NCBI GenBank assembly: GCA_964385405.1
Contig: CAYLOT010000003.1
Coordinates: 59,068-123,067, forward strand
DNA length: 64,000 bases
DNA from: CAIZGX01 sp964385405
GTDB lineage: Bacteria > Bacteroidota > Bacteroidia > Flavobacteriales_D > Sanyastnellaceae
Direction: 5' to 3'
The translations under genes were made by a program, and so were the position numbers. The notes beneath the pieces are model-generated. The model was not told the origin of the DNA. It did not search any database and saw only the letters and a list, made by a program, of their open reading frames with translations. Of this stretch, positions 8,300 through 17,063 are shown one piece after another. Position 1 is the stretch's first letter. Each line of letters begins with the position of its first letter.

Positions 8300-10774
8300 T
8301 TAGAATTCGAATTGAAGTTTTGCGCGCAATCCGAAGCGAACAATATTCGGGTTGTCGAGGTATGAAAGGCGCCACAGCGCATCTACACGCAAGATCTTAA
8401 AAATATTTTCAACACCAATTGCGGCTTCCACATAGGGTTGTCTCAATCTATAAATATCGGCAATTCCGTCCGCGTTGAAATCGCGACTCAACAATTCATC
8501 ATTCTTTAAATCGTAGCTTCCCACAAGAACTTTGGCGCTTGCTACTTCGCGCCATTTGAGTTTTCGTAACAAAGGTACTTTATTAAAGAACAAGCCTTCA
8601 GCATGATAAGAACCCCAGACGCTTGCCCATTGATCGCTTACAAATTCAAAAAAATTCATAGTGTTGTAACTTGCTTCGTCGTAGAAAAAAGTTTCGTTTC
8701 CTTGGTGCATTTGAAGCATGGGATAGGGAAGGTTTCCGAAAATTTTTCCTGCCTGAACGGTTAGGTTTAAATATCCGAACGGACCGAAGCGCATTTTATC
8801 GTAGACCTGCATTTGTAACCGTTGGTATTTGTACTCGGCGTTCATTACACCAGGTAAAGCTAAACTGTAAATCATTTCAAATTCAGGATAGTTCGTTCCC
8901 AAACTAATGCGTTCGAATTCTCCGTAAACGAATTTTTCCTTGAAAGCGAAGCGTGTGTATAGCGAAACTTCAGAAGTAATGAGTGCGTTCTCAGGCTCAT
9001 AGCTGTTGGAGAGCGGCAGGAAGCGCGTATAGGAATATTTCGTTCCAGCAGGTTTTAAAATGCGGTGGGTAAAGATGAGTTTGTTGGATAGACCATACAA
9101 CCACTCTTTTTCGATGTATGAATTCAGGTCGGTTACATCGGTAAGTTTGTTCGCTGGATTTCTTCTGAATAAGGAAGAGAGAATGTTGTCTTGACGGAAT
9201 GCACCCGCACCAAGTCCAAGTTGTTCCATGTCTCTTTTACCATGGGCCGAAATGGCGAAGCGCGGACTCTTTTGAATGATATACAATCCGCCAGCTCCGT
9301 ATTTGAAACGATCGTCGCGAAAGCCGTAGGCCAAATATCCGTCGAGCATGAGTTTCGTGCTAAAGGCATTGCTGGTTCTTCCGCCGAAACGAAGACGGTT
9401 GCCTTCAATGGGGTTGAAGCTATAGAACGTGTAATAGGGACCGTATTCGAAGTTGCCTTTGACTTTGTAACCAGAAACAAATAATGTAATGATATCGGTT
9501 ACAGTTTTGAATTGCGGTAACGATTTCAGCGTGTCTGCCATGTTGTAGATGCGTTCTTCTTTGGCAGTGAGGGCAGTGTGTCGCATATTTTGCCAATAGA
9601 CGTCGTCGTAATTCGAAGAGTTGGGATCGACAATTATGTCGGTGTAGCCTTGATAGAATTCGTCTTCTCGAGGTTTGTTTATGACGAATTTTTTATAGCT
9701 GCTGTTTTTTCTTCCGTAGACACCGAGTTTCTTTTCGCTCATGTTGAATTCAACCAGCAGCTGATCTTTCACCAACATCCAAACTTCATTTTCAACTTCA
9801 TTGTATTCTTGGTGAACGCTGAATTGTTTTATCCAATTAATGTTAGCGTCTTCTGAAATGGCAGCGTCTACTTGCTTCACAGCATAGGTAGTATCGTGAA
9901 TCCACATTTCACCATGGAACAACAACTCTTGTTTTCTTCTTGGAAAGAACTCCAACTTGTAACACCACTTTCCTTCAATGAAGGCACTATCAACAAGTCC
10001 GTAATCGTAAAAGCCGAGTGCATATGCAGAGATAGGTGAGGTGAAACTCTTTCTGAAAATGATGATTTCGTTGTCGTAGATATTTACGTTCTGGTACATG
10101 TCGCCCAAGAACTGATTCACACTTTGATTCTCAACCCCGGTTACCCGTGTTGCTTTGACTATTTCTTTTGAAATTTTTGGGTTGCGTCTGTAATAAAAAT
10201 CAGATAGAGATTCGGTCATGAATACAGGCAAGTATGGCTTTTCCTGTGTGGTATCTATTCCTTCGAAAATGAATTCGAAAGGCTTCATCAATTTCTTATC
10301 TGCAATGGCTTCGTTGATGTTGTTCAAATCGAATTCTACTTTGTTGTAAGCTTCGTATTCGTACGCATCGAGCTTCTCGCGGTTGTTAATTTTTTTATTC
10401 GCGATAACCTTTTTCATTAAAGCAATGGCCGGATTTGGTTCGTCTTTCGGACGAATCACTACAACCCCCGTTGTGTTTTCATCCACTAGCGCGAAGTTTA
10501 TTTCTTTGGTTGTTCCTTGCTTAACATAGAAAGACTGTTGCGCATAACCCATTCCTTTACAGCGAAGGGTGTCGCTTGAATAGTAGGTTTCAATTCTGTA
10601 TTTGCCGCTTTCATCGGTAGTTGTCCCAGACTTCGTTCCAACGAAATAAACAGGGGCAAATGGGACGGTTTGCTTCGAGACCGCATCTATTACTGTTCCG
10701 AACACAACTGTTTTCTGTGCATGCAGCACAAAAGAAAAACATACTATGAAGAGTAGTAATAATCCTTTTTTCAT
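8300..10774 (-). CDS. DUF5686 outer-membrane protein with carboxypeptidase-regulatory-like N-terminal domain
   Basis: An 824-residue protein with signal peptide (1-19, ending LHAQ). Residues about 21-105 form a CarboxypepD_reg-like beta-sandwich ('GTVIDAVSKQTVPFAPVYFVGTKSGTTTDESGKYRIET'), the domain found at the N-terminus of TonB-dependent receptors; the rest is DUF5686 and ends in aromatic beta-strands with 'LRAKLQFEF', typical of an outer-membrane barrel with C-terminal Phe. Function is unknown; the family is common in Bacteroidota. It sits between dsbD and pssA in the minus-strand run. Confidence 0.85.
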   Translation of the reverse strand: MKKGLLLLFIVCFSFVLHAQKTVVFGTVIDAVSKQTVPFAPVYFVGTKSGTTTDESGKYRIETYYSSDTLRCKGMGYAQQSFYVKQGTTKEINFALVDENTTGVVVIRPKDEPNPAIALMKKVIANKKINNREKLDAYEYEAYNKVEFDLNNINEAIADKKLMKPFEFIFEGIDTTQEKPYLPVFMTESLSDFYYRRNPKISKEIVKATRVTGVENQSVNQFLGDMYQNVNIYDNEIIIFRKSFTSPISAYALGFYDYGLVDSAFIEGKWCYKLEFFPRRKQELLFHGEMWIHDTTYAVKQVDAAISEDANINWIKQFSVHQEYNEVENEVWMLVKDQLLVEFNMSEKKLGVYGRKNSSYKKFVINKPREDEFYQGYTDIIVDPNSSNYDDVYWQNMRHTALTAKEERIYNMADTLKSLPQFKTVTDIITLFVSGYKVKGNFEYGPYYTFYSFNPIEGNRLRFGGRTSNAFSTKLMLDGYLAYGFRDDRFKYGAGGLYIIQKSPRFAISAHGKRDMEQLGLGAGAFRQDNILSSLFRRNPANKLTDVTDLNSYIEKEWLYGLSNKLIFTHRILKPAGTKYSYTRFLPLSNSYEPENALITSEVSLYTRFAFKEKFVYGEFERISLGTNYPEFEMIYSLALPGVMNAEYKYQRLQMQVYDKMRFGPFGYLNLTVQAGKIFGNLPYPMLQMHQGNETFFYDEASYNTMNFFEFVSDQWASVWGSYHAEGLFFNKVPLLRKLKWREVASAKVLVGSYDLKNDELLSRDFNADGIADIYRLRQPYVEAAIGVENIFKILRVDALWRLSYLDNPNIVRFGLRAKLQFEF

Positions 10775-10833
10775 CCCTTACGAAGAAACGAAAAAGTTCT
10801 TAATGCGTCAAGAAGTATGACAAACGTTACCCT

Positions 10834-12918
10834 TTACTTGTTGTTGAAAGCTTTTAATCCCTCTTCTAACCAAGCTCGGAATTCTTGAACATTAGGTGTA
10901 TATCCAACAGGTTGGTTCATTAACTCTTCATTTCCTTCGGTCATTGGGTCAATGATTGCGTATAGTGGTTGAGAATTATTGTTGAATGTTTCAATTTCAA
11001 ACGCTGACCAAAGGTCACCATAAGTAACAATTTCTTTTTCTATACCGGCCCATTTGGTTACAATAGTTTCCTTTAACTCTGCGGGTAATTCTTGCTTATC
11101 GTCAACATATAAGCTAACTACCACGAATTTATCCTGAAGTAAATCTAGAGCTTCAGGCCAAACGTGTTCTTCCATTTTTCTGCAGTTGACACAGGCGTAT
11201 CCGGTGAAATCAACGAACAAAGGCTTTCCTTCTTTACGCGCACGCTCCAAAGCCACGTTGTAGTCGTGCTCGCAGAGTAGTCCGTGTGGACATTCACTTG
11301 GATACACCCAAGAATAACCCGAAGGAGGAGCAAGTCCGCTAAGTAACTCTAAACCTTTCCAGCCGTGTGCACGTTCATCGTATGTGAATCCAAAGCATAG
11401 GTATACCACAAAGGCTCCGATTAGTCCGGCAAAGCTTAATCTGAAGATAGAGAATTTCTTAATTGGAGAATCGTGTGGGAATTTAATAACACCAATCAAG
11501 TAAAGGAACATACCAAGGAAAATAATAATCCATAAGCCCATGAATAACTCATATTTCAGGAAGTTCCAATGAATAACAAGATCGGCTTGAGACAAGAATT
11601 TCAGCGCTAGTGCTACCTCTAAAAATCCAAGTACTACTTTAACAGAGTTTAACCAACCGCCTGATTTGGGTAAGCTCTTCATCATGCCTGGGAACATTGC
11701 GAACAACGCAAAAGGAATTCCAAGAGCTAATCCGAATCCACCCATTCCTACGGTCAATTGAATTGCTCCACCATCTTTTGCGAGTGAACCTGCAAGCAAG
11801 GAACCTAGAATAGGACCGGTGCAAGAGAATGATACAATTGCAAGGGTAAGCGCCATGAAGAAAGAACCTAATAAGCCCCCTGCCTCGGCATTTTTATCCA
11901 TCTTATTCGCTAGTCCTGCGGGGAGTGTTATTTCGAACATTCCAAAGAAGGAAAGAGCAAACACAATAAATATGATGAAGAAAGCAATGTTTAACGGAAC
12001 GTTGGTGGAAATATCGTTGAGTATATTTTCATTAATTTGATCCAAGAAATGGAATGGCAATGAGAGCAAGATGTAGATTAAAAAAATGAATCCGCCATAT
12101 ATAAGAGCCTGGAAAATCCCTTTCTTCCGGTCTTTATTTCCTTTAGTAAAGAATGAAACTGTAAGCGGAATCATCGGGAATACACATGGTGTGAGTAGAG
12201 CAACCAAACCACCTAAAAAGCCAAGGAGAAATAATTGCCACATGCTGCCTCCCGCTTCGCTCTCTGTTTTGCTTACAACAGCTCCGCCATCCACACGCGT
12301 AGTTAATTTGTCTTTGTCATTGCGAATGCTTTGAATCCAGTATCTGAATTTAGTATTGGTTGTCGCTTCTTTTTTCAGGGTATCTCCCACGACTCCAGTA
12401 GTTGTTGTGTCCACTGCGGGAATGGCAGCACCTTCTGCCAAAGGAATGATATCTAGTTTGAATTTTACAGGGTCAGGGAAGATACATTTACTTTCATCGC
12501 AAGCCATATATTCCAATACGCCATTCAATTGAAAAGGGGTAGCGCTAACAATTTTGATTCGTTGTTTGAAGCTCGCTGTATTTTCGAAGTAGTTCAAATT
12601 CATATCGAAATTGGGATCGAAATGGGTAATGAACTTTCCTTCTGTTACTTGACCTAGATTGGTGAATTGTGTACTATTTTCATTAAGCTTCAATGAAGTT
12701 GGAATGGGACCAATGGCATTTGGGTCTTCTGAGACTTTCAAAGCGTATACGTGCCATTTCGCTTCAATTTTAGCTGTTGCAGTAATTTCTGCCTCTCCGT
12801 TTTCAAGGTAAGTAACACCAAATCTCCATTTAACGGGATCAACGATTTGCGCTTGGGTATTCCAAGATGAAAATAAAATAGCAAGGGCCGCAAAAATCTT
12901 TACTGATAAATTCTTCAT
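10834..12918 (-). CDS. dsbD: Thiol:disulfide interchange protein DsbD
   Basis: A 694-residue inner-membrane protein that carries electrons from cytoplasmic thioredoxin to periplasmic thiols (DsbC-like, CcmG-like or SCO-like partners). Domains: signal peptide (1-23); N-terminal DsbD alpha domain with 'CDESKC'; an eight-helix CcdA-like core with 'LTPCVFPMIP' and 'SFSCTGPILG'; C-terminal thioredoxin domain with CVNC in 'GYACVNCRKMEEHVWP'. All six redox cysteines expected of a full-length DsbD are present. It follows tilS with 30 bases between; a TATTTTTG element five bases before the ATG may be its own promoter. Confidence 0.93.
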   Translation of the reverse strand: MKNLSVKIFAALAILFSSWNTQAQIVDPVKWRFGVTYLENGEAEITATAKIEAKWHVYALKVSEDPNAIGPIPTSLKLNENSTQFTNLGQVTEGKFITHFDPNFDMNLNYFENTASFKQRIKIVSATPFQLNGVLEYMACDESKCIFPDPVKFKLDIIPLAEGAAIPAVDTTTTGVVGDTLKKEATTNTKFRYWIQSIRNDKDKLTTRVDGGAVVSKTESEAGGSMWQLFLLGFLGGLVALLTPCVFPMIPLTVSFFTKGNKDRKKGIFQALIYGGFIFLIYILLSLPFHFLDQINENILNDISTNVPLNIAFFIIFIVFALSFFGMFEITLPAGLANKMDKNAEAGGLLGSFFMALTLAIVSFSCTGPILGSLLAGSLAKDGGAIQLTVGMGGFGLALGIPFALFAMFPGMMKSLPKSGGWLNSVKVVLGFLEVALALKFLSQADLVIHWNFLKYELFMGLWIIIFLGMFLYLIGVIKFPHDSPIKKFSIFRLSFAGLIGAFVVYLCFGFTYDERAHGWKGLELLSGLAPPSGYSWVYPSECPHGLLCEHDYNVALERARKEGKPLFVDFTGYACVNCRKMEEHVWPEALDLLQDKFVVVSLYVDDKQELPAELKETIVTKWAGIEKEIVTYGDLWSAFEIETFNNNSQPLYAIIDPMTEGNEELMNQPVGYTPNVQEFRAWLEEGLKAFNNK

Positions 12919-12923
12919 AGGGT

Positions 12924-12931
12924 CAAAAATA
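12924..12931 (-). promoter_or_regulatory. Candidate -7 element for dsbD
   Basis: TATTTTTG on the minus strand fits TAnnTTTG and ends five bases before the dsbD start codon. No convincing -33 box is seen. The distance is the same as for other candidates in the window, which is the main reason for listing it. Confidence 0.35.
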
Positions 12932-12948
12932 GTTCAATTCAATTCTAC

Positions 12949-14217
12949 TTACGTGAGGCGCATCACAAAAACATTCTTCGTTTTCGCGTCTACTTTGTAA
13001 TCTTCGGAGATACATAAGCCTATTACTGCAACAATCTCGCTTTTGCTCACCAATACTGGGTAATTCTTTTTCTCGTTCAAAGCAATTTTGGCTTGAACCA
13101 ACACATCGCTCACCTTTTTCATTCCTTTCATTCCCAACGAGCGAATTTTATCGCCCGGTTCGTATGCACGAATCTCCAATGGGAAACGCAGTTTGTCAGC
13201 GTTGAGTTGCACGACCTTCGGATCTTTTTCAATTTCGTATCCTTTCGCAGGAACAATATCCACGTCGTACTTCGATTCGTCCAAAGACATATCACCCTTC
13301 AATGCATGCAACACATAGTTGTCGCGGTCACGCGCAACGGCATACGTTGCATTAGAAACCTTCGCTCCAGTCTTTTGAAGTTTCAAGATTTCGTCAATTT
13401 TTCCAGTAGTGAATTCGAACAAATTCAACCATTCCCACATAATTTGTCTCGGAGCATAATGGTTGTGAACAGCAGTAATGGAAAGCAATTCGTTTTCACC
13501 TTTCAACACAACGTTTTGCTCAAGCCAGTTTTGCAAACTCTCTTGCACAATCGAATGCTGCTCTTCCCAAATTTCAATGCTGTTGTTGAGGGTTTGAAGA
13601 ATATTCGGATTCAGTTCTTCCAATATGGGAACAACCTTGTTTCTGATTTTATTTCTTCCGTAGACAGAGGATTTATTCGAAGCGTCTTCGCGCCATTTCA
13701 CCTTCAGTTCTTTCGCAAAGGCTTCCAACTTTTTTTTCGAAAGGGAAAGGAGTGGACGCCATTTTGTTGAAGTGTGACGCTTCATTCCAAGTAGTCCTTT
13801 CAATCCGCTTCCGCGAACCAAGTGTTGCAAGACGGTTTCCAATTGATCGTTCGCATGATGTGCAAGCACAACGGTCGTATATCCGAATTCATCTTGCAAT
13901 TGTTGGAAATAGGTGTAACGAAAATCTCTTGCGCGTTCTTGTAAATTGTTTTTCGACTCCTTCCACAAATCACCCGAGTGCGCGCAATGAAAAGTGAGCT
14001 TGTGTTTTTTGCAATAGGCTTTCACAAATTGCTCGTCTTTCTCCGAGTCTTTTCCCCGAAGCTGATAGTTCACGTGCGCCACGGCGAAAGGAATCTTTGC
14101 TTTTAACAGAAGTTCCGCCATGAGCATAGAATCCATGCCCCCGCTTACTGCCACAAGCAATTGCGCGTCTTCGAACGATTGGTATTCTGCTTTTAATTCT
14201 TTCAGAAGTTGTTTCAT
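12949..14217 (-). CDS. tilS: tRNA(Ile)-lysidine synthetase
   Basis: A 422-residue enzyme that converts C34 of the CAU-anticodon tRNA-Ile to lysidine so it reads AUA. The N-type ATP pyrophosphatase loop SGGMDS is at residues 25-30; 'VAHVNYQLRGKDSEKDEQFV' and 'LAHHANDQLETVL' are TilS hallmarks; the C-terminal TilS domain contains 'RSLGMKGMKKVSDVLVQAK'. Essential in bacteria that use CAU-anticodon tRNA-Ile. It starts two bases after the pabB stop, consistent with co-transcription. Confidence 0.93.
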   Translation of the reverse strand: MKQLLKELKAEYQSFEDAQLLVAVSGGMDSMLMAELLLKAKIPFAVAHVNYQLRGKDSEKDEQFVKAYCKKHKLTFHCAHSGDLWKESKNNLQERARDFRYTYFQQLQDEFGYTTVVLAHHANDQLETVLQHLVRGSGLKGLLGMKRHTSTKWRPLLSLSKKKLEAFAKELKVKWREDASNKSSVYGRNKIRNKVVPILEELNPNILQTLNNSIEIWEEQHSIVQESLQNWLEQNVVLKGENELLSITAVHNHYAPRQIMWEWLNLFEFTTGKIDEILKLQKTGAKVSNATYAVARDRDNYVLHALKGDMSLDESKYDVDIVPAKGYEIEKDPKVVQLNADKLRFPLEIRAYEPGDKIRSLGMKGMKKVSDVLVQAKIALNEKKNYPVLVSKSEIVAVIGLCISEDYKVDAKTKNVFVMRLT

Positions 14218-14219
14218 GT

Positions 14220-15437
14220 TCAGTTAAATATAGTTAGGGTGGAAGCGGCTTTCAAGAGACATTCGTCGTATTCTGATTCAGCGTTTGAGGCATGTGTAAT
14301 GGCGCTTCCGACCTTTATGGTTGTTTCTTTTTTTAGTTTGTTGTGCACGGCAGAACGAATAATGACGTTGAAGTCGAAATTGCCGTTGGGTTCTATCACT
14401 CCGAAGGTGCCGCTGTAAATGCCGCGATCTAAAATCTCTAGTTTTTCCATGTGTTGAACCGCGCTAATTTTCGGAGCGCCGGTCATGGATCCCATAGGGA
14501 AAGTAGCCGCCAAGATTTCTGTAAAGGTTATGTTGGAAGGAAGCTGCGCTTCTACTGTGCTTATTAAATGATGAAGTGTTTTGAACGTATGCAGTTCGCA
14601 CAATGCGGTAACGATTACGCTTGCTTTCTCAGCTATGCGCGAAAGGTCGTTGCGAACCAAGTCAACAATCATAATGTTCTCAGACCGCTCTTTTTTACTT
14701 GACTGAAGCGCTGTTTTGTTCTCCTCATCTTCAACAGAATTTTTCCCTCTTTTAATGGTTCCTTTAATGGGTTGAGAAATAATGGTGTTTTCTTTTTTCT
14801 GAATGAATCGTTCTGGCGAAGTGCACAAGAGTTGAAGATTTTCCCCATTGAAATAAACTGCATGTGGGGCTTCTGTAGCGTTGTTCATTTTTGAAAAATG
14901 AGCAAAGGTGTCATTCAACGAACCCTTTGCTTGTAAAGGCATACAGAAGTTTGTTTCGTAATAATCACCTCGCTGAATGTCACCCAATATTCGCTCGATC
15001 TTTTCAATGTAACTTTCCTTGGTTTCGAGCATTTCGAACACAAGTTTTTCTTCATTACTTGCGGGTTCTATGTTTTTGTATTTGGAAAGAAAATCTTCGA
15101 TTACCGAACGTTCGTTCGGTCGTTCTTCGGTAAGACAAATCCAGGTTCCGTTCTCTTCTTTCCAAATGTGCTCAGGCTCGAAGAAATAAACGAACTCACT
15201 TCCGTCTGAACAACAATTCTCGTAGGTGTTTTTTTCAAAAAGTTTTTTCGCTTCGAACGAAAGATATCCGAAAACGGGAAGCGTTTTTTCCTTCAACCAA
15301 TTGTTCAATTCCGCTATTTCGGAAGTGTTACTTTCGTTTAGAATAAACGCACTCTTTCTTCCCCAAGCGATGTATGCTTGGCGTTCAGTAGAATTTGGAG
15401 GAAGAAAAGTAAAGTGTTCGTTTTCCCAAAGCTGCAT
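14220..15437 (-). CDS. pabB: Aminodeoxychorismate synthase component I (chorismate-binding)
   Basis: A 405-residue chorismate-utilising enzyme. It makes 4-amino-4-deoxychorismate for folate, normally with PabA supplying ammonia. The motif PIKGT at about residues 223-227 is the PabB version (the Lys is the covalent-intermediate residue), whereas TrpE has PIAGT. Other chorismate-binding hallmarks: 'GDYYETNFCMPL', 'IMIVDLVRNDLSRIAEK', 'FPMGSMTGAPKISAV', 'RGIYSGTFGVIEPNGNFDFNVIIRS'. A component I of anthranilate synthase is the alternative but less likely. No pabA or pabC neighbour is present; it sits between dinB and tilS. Confidence 0.88.
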   Translation of the reverse strand: MQLWENEHFTFLPPNSTERQAYIAWGRKSAFILNESNTSEIAELNNWLKEKTLPVFGYLSFEAKKLFEKNTYENCCSDGSEFVYFFEPEHIWKEENGTWICLTEERPNERSVIEDFLSKYKNIEPASNEEKLVFEMLETKESYIEKIERILGDIQRGDYYETNFCMPLQAKGSLNDTFAHFSKMNNATEAPHAVYFNGENLQLLCTSPERFIQKKENTIISQPIKGTIKRGKNSVEDEENKTALQSSKKERSENIMIVDLVRNDLSRIAEKASVIVTALCELHTFKTLHHLISTVEAQLPSNITFTEILAATFPMGSMTGAPKISAVQHMEKLEILDRGIYSGTFGVIEPNGNFDFNVIIRSAVHNKLKKETTIKVGSAITHASNAESEYDECLLKAASTLTIFN

Positions 15438-15454
15438 GGGTGCAAAGGTAATGC

Positions 15455-16675
15455 TTACTGACGCCTATTGGCGAGAAGAACGGGCGGACCGCCGTCGAAC
15501 GGATTTTCACCCCTTCCAATGCTGCGCGCTTCTATACCCGCGGCCTTCATAACGGCGCGGTCTCCGAATTTTTTTCGCAGTTCGTCCATGGCATTGTACA
15601 AGCTAATCTGCTCTTCGTTATCGTCGAACAAATTGATCTGGTATCCGCCTGAAACCAAATGACTGAAGCGCACGCCAATGAGGCGTATGAGCACTCTTCG
15701 CGAGTAAAGCTTTTCGAAGAGCTCGAGTATTTTCGGAATAAGAATGTGGTCTGCCGAAGTGTAAGGAATGCGGCATTGCATGGTTTCCGTTTGAAAATCG
15801 GAATAGCGCAGTTTTACCGTAACGCACGATGTGAGTTTTTCTCCTTTGCGCAACTGGAACGCCAAGTTCTCGGTCATGGCAATTAAGAGTCCGCGCAGCT
15901 TATGCACGTCAATGGTGTCTTGATCGAATGTTCTCTCGGTAGAAATAGACTTTCGTTCTTGAAAAGGCACAACAGGCGAGGGGTCTATGGCGTTTGCTTT
16001 TTTCCAGATGCTGGTTCCATTTTCACCGAGCGCCTTCGACATAACGTCTAACGGCATTTCCTGCAAGGTCTGAATTTTCCGAATACCAAGATTCACCAAG
16101 AGTTGGTGCGTTTTTTCTCCGACCATCGGAATTTTCCGAATGGAAAGAGGCGCAAGGAACGGTTTCTCTGTTCCGGTTTCAATGCGAATCTGATTGTTCG
16201 GTTTGGCCTCGCCCGTAGCCACTTTCGAAACGGTTTTACTGGTAGACAAACCGAAAGAAATGGGCAAGCCAATTTCCTTCAAAATATTCTGACGCAATTC
16301 TCCAGCGAATTGGTAGCATCCGAAAAAACGGTCGAGCCCTGTAAGATCGCAGTAAAATTCATCAATAGACGTTTTTTCGAATAACGGAACAGCTTCGCGA
16401 ACCATTTCGCTTACCATGTCGGAATACTTAAGGTAATTGTAGGAGTTTCCTTTAATGACAACTGCTTCTGGACAAAGCTTGCGCGCCATATGCATGGGCA
16501 TGGCAGAATGCACCCCGAATTTGCGCGCCTCATAGCTGCACGAAGCCACTACACCGCGGTCACTCGTTCCGCCAATAAGTACAGGTCTGTTGTTGAGCCG
16601 ACTGTCCAATAAACGCTCTACCGACACGAAAAAGGTGTCGAGATCCATGTGTAGAATTGAGCGTTCAGGTGACAT
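15455..16675 (-). CDS. dinB: DNA polymerase IV (Y family)
   Basis: A 406-residue translesion polymerase. Catalytic residues: Asp11 in 'HMDLDTFFVSVE', Asp105-Glu106 in 'SIDEFYCDLTG'; the steric/finger segment 'CSYEARKFGVHSAMP' is typical. The helix-hairpin segment 'RKIPMVGEKTHQLLVNLGI' and little-finger domain follow. An internal QINLF near residue 349 resembles the QxxLF beta-clamp binding motif, followed by an extra C-terminal tail of about 55 residues, normal for Bacteroidota DinB. It is the first gene of the long minus-strand run, with a TAAGTTTG element four bases before the ATG. Confidence 0.92.
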   Translation of the reverse strand: MSPERSILHMDLDTFFVSVERLLDSRLNNRPVLIGGTSDRGVVASCSYEARKFGVHSAMPMHMARKLCPEAVVIKGNSYNYLKYSDMVSEMVREAVPLFEKTSIDEFYCDLTGLDRFFGCYQFAGELRQNILKEIGLPISFGLSTSKTVSKVATGEAKPNNQIRIETGTEKPFLAPLSIRKIPMVGEKTHQLLVNLGIRKIQTLQEMPLDVMSKALGENGTSIWKKANAIDPSPVVPFQERKSISTERTFDQDTIDVHKLRGLLIAMTENLAFQLRKGEKLTSCVTVKLRYSDFQTETMQCRIPYTSADHILIPKILELFEKLYSRRVLIRLIGVRFSHLVSGGYQINLFDDNEEQISLYNAMDELRKKFGDRAVMKAAGIEARSIGRGENPFDGGPPVLLANRRQ

Positions 16676-16679
16676 AAAG

Positions 16680-16687
16680 CAAACTTA
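16680..16687 (-). promoter_or_regulatory. Candidate -7 element for dinB and the run behind it
   Basis: TAAGTTTG on the minus strand is an exact TAnnTTTG match and ends four bases before the dinB ATG. A -33 box is not obvious. No LexA-type palindrome was recognised around it. Confidence 0.5.
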
Positions 16688-16745
16688 TCTCGTGAAGTCA
16701 CAAGATTTGAAAATGTTAAAAAAGTTTTTTGAAAGGGGGGAAGAA

Positions 16746-17027
16746 TTATTTTTTCTTCTTGCCTGTTTGGTCGGTATCGTCTTCGTCTTCGTCGTCGGTA
16801 ATACCATCGTCTTCATCGTCGGTAATATCAGACCCACCTTCAGAATTACGAGTACTTGTAACAATATCTACAGGAGCATCGTTGTCAACGTTTACCAATG
16901 TGCCATCTTCAATTTGAGAACGCTCATTTCCAACGGAAGTAACTTCTTCCATCCAAACAGATTTGCTGCATGAAGCGAATGCCAATGCAACAAAAAATAG
17001 GAGCGTTATGTAATTGAGTTTTTTCAT
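16746..17027 (-). CDS. Small acidic lipoprotein of unknown function
   Basis: A 93-residue protein with a lipoprotein signal (residues 1-20, lipobox ending AFASC). After the Cys the chain is short and low in complexity, with an Asp/Glu-rich block 'DITDDEDDGITDDEDEDD' and a KKKK end. Such a tail could bind calcium or other cations, or simply be a flexible linker; no family is recognised. It lies downstream of the sensor kinase on the same strand (37-base gap) but has its own likely promoter, so it may be a separate unit. Confidence 0.7.
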   Translation of the reverse strand: MKKLNYITLLFFVALAFASCSKSVWMEEVTSVGNERSQIEDGTLVNVDNDAPVDIVTSTRNSEGGSDITDDEDDGITDDEDEDDTDQTGKKKK

Positions 17028-17045
17028 ATTGGACCGAAGTCAATA

Positions 17046-17053
17046 CAAATATA
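17046..17053 (-). promoter_or_regulatory. Candidate -7 element for the small acidic lipoprotein
   Basis: TATATTTG on the minus strand, exact TAnnTTTG match, 18 bases upstream of the ATG. The upstream region at the -33 position is T-rich but without a clean TTTG. Confidence 0.5.
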
Positions 17054-17063
17054 ACGAAATCTT

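Noticed and set aside
13093..13770. A 225-codon open frame antisense to tilS
   Set aside because: It is fully inside tilS on the other strand, has no recognisable family and its composition is what the complement of a coding strand gives.
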